DNA of 64,000 nucleotides from Nocardia rhamnosiphila NBRC 108938 (GTDB lineage: Bacteria; Actinomycetota; Actinomycetes; Mycobacteriales; Mycobacteriaceae). Of the stretch, positions 57,820 to 64,000 are shown piece after piece. Made by a program: the position numbers and the translations under genes. Each line of letters opens with the position of its first letter. Within the stretch, counting starts at the first letter, position 1. Where the stretch lies: NCBI RefSeq assembly GCF_000720425.1, contig NZ_JOAJ01000012.1, positions 62,001 to 126,000 on the forward strand. The letters are read 5' to 3'. The notes under the pieces are model-generated. The model ran no database searches. It was not told the DNA's origin and was given only the letters and a program-made list of their open reading frames with translations.

Positions 57820-59193
57820 ATGGCGGATGTGCACGCGCACCGGCTCACCGGAATCCGGGCGGCCACCACCCTGGTGGATCTGGGTTTCCCGGCAATCGCC
57901 GCGGGGGTGATCGCGCGCCGCCGGCCGATGCTCGGACTGCTGGAACGTCTCCGTGCCGACGAACGCGCGATCCAGCGGATCCGCGCCCTGCGCGCGGAGT
58001 TCGGCCGCGGACCGGTCGAACTGGTGGTGCCCGGCCGCCGGATCGTCGTGGTCCTCGACCCCGAGGATGTCGGCCGCGTACTCGATGAAGCACCCGCCCC
58101 GTTCGACCCGGCGAATCGGGAGAAACGGGCCGCGCTGGGGCAGTTCCAGCCGCACGGCGTGCTGGTGTCGCAAGGACCGGTCCGCGAACGGCGGCGCGCG
58201 GTGAACGAGGCGGCACTCGACACCGGCGCACCGCTGCACCGGCTCGCGACGCCGTTCGCGGCGAAGGTGGCCGACGAGGCACAGGATCTGCTCACCCGCG
58301 CCCGGGGGCGCGGGGTGCTGGACGCCGGTACGTTCACGGCCGCGTGGTGGCGGCTGGTGCGGCGGATCGCGCTCGGTGAGCGGGCGCGGCACGACGAGGC
58401 GATCACCGACGAGTTGTGGCGGCTGCGGTCGGCCGCGAACTGGTCGTTCCTGGCACCTCCGCACCGCAGACGCCGCGACCGGTTCCTCGCCCGGTTGTAC
58501 GACTACGTGGAGTCGGCGGAACCGGAGAGCCTGGCGGGCGCGCTGGCCGCGGTACCCGCCGCCGGAGCGATCGACCCGGTGGGTCAGATGCCGCAGTGGT
58601 TGTTCGCCTTCGACGCCGCCGGAACAGCGCTCTCGCGGACCCTGGCCCTACTGGCCGACCATCCGGACCAGCGGGCGCGGGCCCGCGCCGAAGCCGAGGA
58701 CCCCGGCACCGCCGGACTGCGGCCCTACCTCCGGGCCTGCGTGCTCGAATCGATCCGGTTGTGGCCCACCACTCCGGTCATCCTGCGCGACACCACCGAG
58801 TGGACCCGGTGGCGGTCCGGCTCGGCGGAGTTCGCGCTGGAGCCCGGGGCGGCACTGGTGATCGTGGCTCCGGCCTTCCATCGCGATCGCGACACGCTAC
58901 CGTTCGCCGACCGGTTCGTGCCCGAGATCTGGCTGGACGGGCGCGCACAGGAGTATCCGCAGTTGGTGCCGTTCAGCGCCGGCCCCGCCGAATGCCCGGG
59001 ACGGAATCTGGTCTTGTTCGTCACCAGCGCACTGCTCGCGCATCTGGTGTCCGGGCCCGAACTACGCCTGCGCTCGCATCCGCCGCTCGGCCCCGCCGCA
59101 CCGCTGCCCGCCACCTTGAACAATTATGGGCTCGAGTTCTCGGTCGTGCCCGGCGCCGAAGCCCCGAGAATCGCGGACGCCACGCCGCGATGA
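57820..59193 (+). CDS. Cytochrome P450
   Basis: 457-residue P450 with all signatures: I-helix FAFDAAGTALSRTLALL (A-G-x-x-T pattern shifted), K-helix ESIRL (ExxR), heme loop FSAGPAECPGRNLVLF with the Cys ligand, and RDTTEWTRW before it. No N-terminal membrane helix is obvious, so a soluble bacterial P450. Substrate unknown. ATG 57820 follows GGGAGGAGAACGG. It does not neighbour a ferredoxin gene. Confidence 0.95.
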   Translation: MADVHAHRLTGIRAATTLVDLGFPAIAAGVIARRRPMLGLLERLRADERAIQRIRALRAEFGRGPVELVVPGRRIVVVLDPEDVGRVLDEAPAPFDPANREKRAALGQFQPHGVLVSQGPVRERRRAVNEAALDTGAPLHRLATPFAAKVADEAQDLLTRARGRGVLDAGTFTAAWWRLVRRIALGERARHDEAITDELWRLRSAANWSFLAPPHRRRRDRFLARLYDYVESAEPESLAGALAAVPAAGAIDPVGQMPQWLFAFDAAGTALSRTLALLADHPDQRARARAEAEDPGTAGLRPYLRACVLESIRLWPTTPVILRDTTEWTRWRSGSAEFALEPGAALVIVAPAFHRDRDTLPFADRFVPEIWLDGRAQEYPQLVPFSAGPAECPGRNLVLFVTSALLAHLVSGPELRLRSHPPLGPAAPLPATLNNYGLEFSVVPGAEAPRIADATPR

Positions 59194-59243
59194 GCACGGC
59201 CACAGCGGCCCACCGGCTCGTCCCGGGTGGTCGCCACGCCCGG

Positions 59244-59651
59244 TCAGCCGAGCGTCGCGAGCAGGTTCCGGCAGGCCTGCTCGCAGCGGCGGCATGCCTC
59301 GGCGCACACCTCGCAGTGCTCGTGCATACCGGCATGCCGCAGGCATTCCTCCCGGCACGCCGCACATGCGGCGGCGCAGGCCTCGAGCAATGGCCGAGTC
59401 GGCGCGGTGCGACCGCCGGTGTGCCGGGTGAGCACGCGACCGGTGGTGTCACAGATCTCGGCACAGTCCAGGTCGGTGCGGACACAGGTGACCAGGTCGG
59501 CGACCGTGGCTTCGCTCAGGCAGGAGTCCGCGCACGCGGTGCACACCTGCGCGCAGGAGAAACATTCCTCGATGCACCGGGCCAGTGCGGTGCGGTCGAT
59601 TCCGTCCAGGTCGTGCGGGTACAGGTCCAGCATTTCGGCCGCATGCGTCAT
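59244..59651 (-). CDS. Four-helix-bundle Cys-rich copper-storage-like protein (Csp/DUF326)
   Basis: 135 residues with 18 cysteines in repeated CxxxC and CxxC pairs, e.g. RCIEECFSCAQVCTACADSC and EACAAACAACREECLRHAG, as in Csp1/DUF326 cytosolic copper-storage proteins. The Cys face of the bundle would bind Cu(I). No signal peptide seen. ATG 59651 lies in the MTHAAEML start. Convergent with the P450 gene. Confidence 0.9.
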   Translation of the reverse strand: MTHAAEMLDLYPHDLDGIDRTALARCIEECFSCAQVCTACADSCLSEATVADLVTCVRTDLDCAEICDTTGRVLTRHTGGRTAPTRPLLEACAAACAACREECLRHAGMHEHCEVCAEACRRCEQACRNLLATLG

Positions 59652-59768
59652 GGTGCGCTCCTCGCTCCGGTGGTCGGATTTCCCCGGCGTGCTACCCAGC
59701 GACCGGGCCCGCACACCTCCGCCGGGGAGGCGGCCCTCAGCGGGGTACCGCATACCGCGGCGCCGGAC

Positions 59769-60716
59769 TCAGGTGTGCAGAACCTCAGACGGGGGGCGTC
59801 CGTAGTGATGGCGGTAGGCGATCGCGAAGCGGCCCGGATGGGCGAAACCCCACCGGTGGGCGATGGTCGCGACGGTCCGCCCGTCCCCGGCCGCGGCGGC
59901 GCGCAGGTCATCGTGCGCGCCGGCCAGCCGCAGCCTGCGCAGGTACCGCAGCGGTGTCGTGCCGAGGTGACGCCGGAACGCCAGCTGCAGGGCGCGCGGC
60001 GTCACGAACGCCGCGGCCGCTACCTCCGTGATGGTCACATCCTCGTGCAGATGCGATTCGAGATAGGCCACCGCGCGGCGGACCGTCTCCGGGTGGGCGT
60101 CGCGGCGGTCGGCGGCCGCGGCCTCGGTCACCGCCGTGGTCGGCATGGTGGCGAGCACGGTCGCGGCGAGATAGTCGGCCCCGGTCGCGGCGAGCAGTGG
60201 ACTGTCCGCGGTGGCGGGGTCGGTGGCGACCCGTTGCAGGTGGATGATCACCGCCGTCAGCTGCCGGTTCGCCGCCTGGCTCATGGCCCGGTGGCCACTG
60301 ATCCGGACGGGGTCCGCCGGATCGGCGGTGGTCGCGAGACGGTCCAGCAGCTCCGGGCCGAACATGGTGATGTCGTAGCGCGCGGAGCGGATCACCCCGG
60401 AATACGGCAGATCGTGCGGGGTGAGCAGGCCGGAGTCGCCGGGGGTGAAGGTGTCGCGACCCTCACCGTGGTAATCCTCCTCGACCGTCCCGGAGTGCAC
60501 CGTCACCAGGCAGACCTTGTTCAGCGGGTCGGCGTCGTAGGCCATATCGAAACCCAGGTCCAGCCGGTCGAGACTGACCGGGCCGAGCATGTCGCGGCGG
60601 ATGCGGGTGCGCACCCCGCGTGGGCTGTCGTTGCCGATCTGCATCTGGGTGTAGGCGTCGTTGAGGAATGCCTCGGTCGCACCGAGGTCCTCGCTGTCGA
60701 ACGCCAGACTCTGCAT
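59769..60716 (-). CDS. AraC-family transcriptional regulator
   Basis: 315 residues. N-terminal effector domain of the AraC_binding_2 type (LAFDSEDLGATEAFLNDAY, DLGFDMAYDADPLNKVCLV). The C-terminal double helix-turn-helix includes DVTITEVAAAAFVTPRALQL, AFRRHLGTTPLRYLRRLRLA and TVATIAHRWGFAHPGRFAIA. ATG 60716 follows GAGAGGCTGTTC. Downstream Cys-rich gene is 117 bases away on the same strand and may be in the same transcript. Confidence 0.92.
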   Translation of the reverse strand: MQSLAFDSEDLGATEAFLNDAYTQMQIGNDSPRGVRTRIRRDMLGPVSLDRLDLGFDMAYDADPLNKVCLVTVHSGTVEEDYHGEGRDTFTPGDSGLLTPHDLPYSGVIRSARYDITMFGPELLDRLATTADPADPVRISGHRAMSQAANRQLTAVIIHLQRVATDPATADSPLLAATGADYLAATVLATMPTTAVTEAAAADRRDAHPETVRRAVAYLESHLHEDVTITEVAAAAFVTPRALQLAFRRHLGTTPLRYLRRLRLAGAHDDLRAAAAGDGRTVATIAHRWGFAHPGRFAIAYRHHYGRPPSEVLHT

Positions 60717-61183
60717 GAACAGCCTCTCGTCGGGTCGAACGCACCATCGGCGGTCGTACAAGTGGAACGATGGTCGTTCTCTTCTACGACACCATGTGTA
60801 CTCGCCCGGATCAAACCGGTCGACGAACGCTGTGACCCCGACGACCCGCCGATTCCCGGCAGGCGGCTCCTGGGAGAAGCCCGCACCACGCTCATGACCG
60901 CCACGCACCGAGCCGAAAGGCCGACGCATTGCCGGTCGTGCTGTCGCCCCCGGACGGGACGCCCGGAGGCGTCCAGTATCCGCGACCGGAGGCGCCCGCA
61001 TGCGCGGAGCGACCTGCCGGCCGCCTCGGCTATCCGGAAAACGCAGCCCACCGACCTCGGCGATTCACAAAACGAAAGAAGCGGGTCGATCTTGATTGCT
61101 GACGCCGCGAGGCGGTAGCCGGGGATCGTGTCGCCCTCCGACGGCGCCGATCGAGGCGGAGGCAACGGAAAGCGAGGTTCTCG
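60717..61183. promoter_or_regulatory. 467-base divergent region between araC and sigma genes
   Basis: No gene supported. Carries promoters for the AraC regulator and the sigma factor; I found no clear operator. Confidence 0.45.
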
Positions 61184-62005
61184 ATGACGACTGTGGCCGC
61201 ATACGACTCCCCCACCACCGCGCGGCGGGCCAGCCGCGGTACCGACAGCTACGACGGGATCGAGCCGCTCTTGGAGCAGCTCGCGGAGATGGACAGCGAC
61301 GACCCCGGGCGACCGGAGTTGCGCGAGGAGATCATGCGGCGTTGCCTGCCGCTCGCCGATCACATCGCGCGCCGGTTCACCGGCCGCGGGGAAACCTACG
61401 ACGATCTGCACCAGATCGCCTCCCTGGGCCTGGTGCTGGCCGTGGACCGTTACGACGCGACCCGGGGCGCCAACTTCCTGGCCTTCGCGGTGCCCACCAT
61501 CATGGGCGAGGTTCGCCGCCATTTCCGCGACCACACCTGGGCGGTCCGCGTCCCGCGGCGGTTGAAGGAAACCCAGCTCGCCCTCGGCCCCACCATCGAA
61601 CGCCTCAGCCAGGAGCTCGGCCGCACCCCGACCGCGCTCGATATCGCCGTGGCCATGAATCTCGACCTCAACGAGGTCACCCAGGCACTGCTGGCCGGGA
61701 ATGCCTACCGCACCGATTCGCTCGACGCCTCGGTGGAGCAGAACGACAACAGCGGGACGGCGGCGAAGAGCGCCGACACCCTCGGCGACGAGGATCCGTC
61801 CTACGAGCTCACCGAGAACGCCCTGACCATCGCACCCCTGCTGCGGGACCTACCGGCCCGCGACCAGCGGGTGCTGCATATGCGATTCTTCGAGAACCGC
61901 ACCCAGGCGCAGATCGCGGCCGAACTGAATGTCTCCCAGATGCAGATCTCGCGCATTCTGTCGCGGACACTGGCACTCCTGCGCGACCGCGCCCTGCGTG
62001 ACTGA
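61184..62005 (+). CDS. RNA polymerase sigma factor of the SigB/SigF group
   Basis: 273 residues, a group 3 stress sigma. Region 2: ADHIARRFTGRGETYDDLHQ, then IASLGLVLAVDRYDATRGA and FAVPTIMGEVRRHFRDHTWA (region 2.4). Region 3: RRLKETQLALGPTIERLSQE. Region 4 helix-turn-helix: TQAQIAAELNVSQMQISRIL. The order and lengths match SigB/SigF/SigG of actinobacteria. ATG 61184 follows GAGGTTCTCG. No anti-sigma gene is adjacent; a STAS protein is at the other end of the window. Confidence 0.94.
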   Translation: MTTVAAYDSPTTARRASRGTDSYDGIEPLLEQLAEMDSDDPGRPELREEIMRRCLPLADHIARRFTGRGETYDDLHQIASLGLVLAVDRYDATRGANFLAFAVPTIMGEVRRHFRDHTWAVRVPRRLKETQLALGPTIERLSQELGRTPTALDIAVAMNLDLNEVTQALLAGNAYRTDSLDASVEQNDNSGTAAKSADTLGDEDPSYELTENALTIAPLLRDLPARDQRVLHMRFFENRTQAQIAAELNVSQMQISRILSRTLALLRDRALRD

Positions 62006-62030
62006 CCGCCCGGCGACCGCGGACGGCACT

Positions 62031-62083
62031 GCTCCGGCCGAGCGTCGCGGGGGCGAATCGCCTCGCGGACGCTCGGCCGGAGC
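62031..62083. terminator. Bidirectional long hairpin between sigma and tetR genes
   Basis: Perfect 16-bp stem GCTCCGGCCGAGCGTC (62031-62046) pairing with 62068-62083, loop of 21 bases, between convergent stops. Confidence 0.75.
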
Positions 62084-62111
62084 ATCGGTCACCGGTGACG
62101 ACGAACGGTTC

Positions 62112-62699
62112 TCACTTCGCGGGCATCGCGTACCGGCCCATGAGCTCCTCGACGAACGCCCGCAGCTCGGCATGCCCCTGCCGCATCCCCACCGCCCCTT
62201 CGTTGCCGAGGATGCGCGCCGCGCCGGTGAGCAGCATCGAGACCACGACGGGCGGGAATCGCTCCAGATCGACACCGTGCGCACGCAGTACGAGGGTTAC
62301 GGCCGCGGTCTCGATATCCCGGACCCGCTCGGCGTACGCCTTGAGTTCGACGCCGACCGCTTTGCGATGGTTGGCCAGCGCCATGAACTCGGTGTTCAAC
62401 TGGGTGAACCGGTCGTCGGTATTGATCTCCCACAGCGCCTGGAGCGGGTCGGCGGCGGTGAGCGCCTGCCGCATTCGCTCCAGCGCGCGCTCGGCGCCCG
62501 CCCGCATGACGGCGACGAACAGCTCGTCCATCGTGGGAAAGTAGTAGTAGACCAGCGCGGATCTCACTCCGGCCTGTGCCGCGACCCGGCGCGATGTGGC
62601 CGCGGCGTACCCCTCTTCACGGATGATCTGAGCGGTCGCCTCCATGAGCCGGAGCCGCGTTCCGGCCTCGTCGGTCCTGGTCGCACGCTTCGTGGCCAT
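62112..62699 (-). CDS. TetR-family regulator
   Basis: 195 residues. Helix-turn-helix LMEATAQIIREEGYAAATSR, then RRVAAQAGVRSALVYYYFPT; C-terminal ligand domain with helices (FTQLNTEFMALANHRKAVGV, VSMLLTGAARILGNEGAVGM). ATG 62699. Upstream lies a strong palindrome (62803-62822), then the oxygenase gene on the same strand, which it probably regulates. Confidence 0.93.
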   Translation of the reverse strand: MATKRATRTDEAGTRLRLMEATAQIIREEGYAAATSRRVAAQAGVRSALVYYYFPTMDELFVAVMRAGAERALERMRQALTAADPLQALWEINTDDRFTQLNTEFMALANHRKAVGVELKAYAERVRDIETAAVTLVLRAHGVDLERFPPVVVSMLLTGAARILGNEGAVGMRQGHAELRAFVEELMGRYAMPAK

Positions 62700-62802
62700 T
62701 CAGCGACACCACCCGGACGCGTTCCCGGCAAGCGTGTTCGCGCGCGCCGCCACACTCCTCGGCCGGCCGAAGCGGCACATGGTAGTCATGCCGCACCTTA
62801 AC

Positions 62803-62822
62803 ATTTGATCGATCGATCAAAT
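62803..62822. promoter_or_regulatory. 20-bp perfect palindrome, candidate TetR operator
   Basis: ATTTGATCGA and its complement TCGATCAAAT form a perfect 20-bp dyad about 104 bases upstream of the tetR start. Spacing is right for autoregulation; the oxygenase gene ends 82 bases away on the other side. Confidence 0.75.
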
Positions 62823-62903
62823 TCGGCCGCTTCGGCTCGCCGACCCCGCACCGATAATCAGGCCCATCGGTCGGCACCGTCCGGCAAGTGCCCCGTTCCC
62901 GGT

Positions 62904-64000
62904 TCAGATCATCGAGCGGTGCATGCCCTGCGGTTCCCCACCCAGCTGCGTCAACGCCGAGGCGTGGAAGATGTAGCCGGGCACATGGATCGCGTGCGCC
63001 AGCCCGGCGTGCGCGTCGCGGAAGAACCGCTGCATGGGGAACCGGTAGTGCAGCGCTCCGCCACCGGACCTGGCGAAGATTTCGTCCACCGCGCGGACCG
63101 CGCGCCATGCCGCCGCGGTCTGGGTGCGCCGGCCGATCGCGCGTTCCTCGAAGCCGACTTCCCGGCCCTTTTCCGTACTGTCCCAGAACCGGTCGACGTT
63201 CTCGAGCAGCGCCGCCCGGGAGGCGGCGATTTCGGCGGCCGCCTCTCCGATCGCGAACAGGATGTACGGATCCTCCTTGATCGGGATACCGGTCACCGCG
63301 ACCCGCTCCCGCTGGGCGGCGATATGGCAGGCCAGCGCTCCCTCGGCGATACCGATCACCGCGGAGGTGATACCCAGCGGGAACATGCAGGAGAAGGGCA
63401 TCCGGTACAGGGTCTCGGTACGGCCCGCCCGGCGCACGGCGGTACCGTCCATGACTTTCGCGGCCGACAGTGTGCGGTAGGCGGGGACGAACGCGTTCCG
63501 CACGATCAGGTCCTTGGATCCCGTACCGCGCAATCCGATCACATCCCAGGAGTCCGCGACGATCTCGTAGTCGGACCGGGGCAGGATCACGTGCAGCGAA
63601 TCCGGCGGCAGCACCGGTTTGCCGGCGGCATCGCCGACCAGCGCGCCCAGGAACGCCCACTGGCAGTGGTCGGTGCCGGAGGAGAACGACCAGCGTCCGT
63701 TGAGCAGGTAGCCGCCGTCGACAGGGGTGGCCACGCCCATCGGCGCGTACGGTGACGCGACCCAGGTGTCCGGATCGGTGCCCCAGATCTCCTCCTGTAC
63801 CCGGGGATCGGCGAAGGCGAGCTCCCACGGGTGCACGCCGACGATCCCGGTGACCCAGCCCGCCGCACCGTCCATGGCGGCGATGGCCATGGTGGTCTCC
63901 GCGAATTCACGGGGATGGCATTCGAGTCCGCCGTACGTTTTCGGTTGCAGCATCCGTATCGCACCGGATTCGCGGAGTCGGCGCGCCGAGGTGTCGGCGA
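62904..64000 (-). CDS. Acyl-CoA-dehydrogenase-fold flavin oxygenase (HsaA-like), 5' end outside window
   Basis: At least 365 residues visible; the frame runs to the window end with family-like sequence before the first internal ATG (DTSARRLRESGAIRMLQPKT), so the gene is partial. Typical for flavin-dependent monooxygenases of the HsaA/DszC type: AAMDGAAGWVTGIVGVHPWE, GYLLNGRWSFSSGTDHCQWA, SDYEIVADSWDVIGLRGTGS, IHVPGYIFHASALTQL. These use reduced flavin and O2 on aromatic or thiol substrates; simple acyl-CoA dehydrogenation is less likely. Confidence 0.88.
   Translation of the reverse strand, partial: ADTSARRLRESGAIRMLQPKTYGGLECHPREFAETTMAIAAMDGAAGWVTGIVGVHPWELAFADPRVQEEIWGTDPDTWVASPYAPMGVATPVDGGYLLNGRWSFSSGTDHCQWAFLGALVGDAAGKPVLPPDSLHVILPRSDYEIVADSWDVIGLRGTGSKDLIVRNAFVPAYRTLSAAKVMDGTAVRRAGRTETLYRMPFSCMFPLGITSAVIGIAEGALACHIAAQRERVAVTGIPIKEDPYILFAIGEAAAEIAASRAALLENVDRFWDSTEKGREVGFEERAIGRRTQTAAAWRAVRAVDEIFARSGGGALHYRFPMQRFFRDAHAGLAHAIHVPGYIFHASALTQLGGEPQGMHRSMI

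Overview
The window is high-GC actinobacterial chromosome, most likely Nocardia or a close mycolic-acid-producing relative. The evidence is an MspA-type porin, an MpaB/DUF2236 protein, a mycobacterial-type (TIGR00027) methyltransferase, an Lsr2 nucleoid protein, a mycothiol-dependent-type DinB enzyme, several FadD ligases, frequent GTG starts and many probable leaderless genes. No rRNA, tRNA, CRISPR array, prophage or transposase was recognised.

Layout. 0.3-2.3 kb: a STAS protein, a frameshifted pyridoxamine-phosphate-oxidase-like remnant and an FAD monooxygenase. 2.5-6.5 kb: a four-gene osmoprotectant ABC importer (minus strand) whose first intercistronic gap holds five tandem copies of a ~68-bp unit, creating a chain of ATGA-overlapping mini-ORFs. 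6.8-9.6 kb: a TauD-type dioxygenase and a betaine-aldehyde-dehydrogenase-like gene broken by an in-frame amber codon. 9.7-20.5 kb: lipid and envelope genes (methyltransferase, MspA porin, MpaB, two FadD ligases, PlsC with a divergent TetR sharing a paired palindromic operator), MerR, DinB, SRPBCC and small genes.

20.6-41.2 kb: a capsule/exopolysaccharide locus. It has an initiating sugar-phosphate transferase, nucleotide-sugar genes (C-methyltransferases, nucleotidyltransferase, deacetylase, epimerase, RmlC, class III aminotransferase), glycosyltransferases, a flippase, a probable Wzy polymerase, a Wzz-like protein with a degenerate BY-kinase domain and a Tat-exported beta-helix protein. Most genes are ATGA- or GTGA-coupled. 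41.1-45.3 kb: an Rhs polymorphic toxin with a coupled candidate immunity gene, apparently inserted against the 3' end of the polysaccharide locus.

45.9-51.0 kb: an operon behind a Fur/Zur-like palindrome: leader ORF, SbnB-like dehydrogenase, fold-type III PLP decarboxylase, SbnA-like synthase and MATE exporter. It looks like a 2,3-diaminopropionate-derived metallophore pathway. 51.1-53.2 kb: a MarR regulator divergent from an unusual lipoprotein-MarR fusion, then a glyoxalase-family gene preceded by twelve 7-bp tandem repeats. 53.3-64 kb: small unknowns, a YiiX-like protein, Lsr2, a WDGH-motif protein divergent from an ADP-ribosylglycohydrolase, UBP zinc finger, cytochrome P450, Cys-rich copper-storage-like protein, AraC regulator, SigB/SigF-type sigma factor, TetR and a partial acyl-CoA-dehydrogenase-fold oxygenase cut by the window end.
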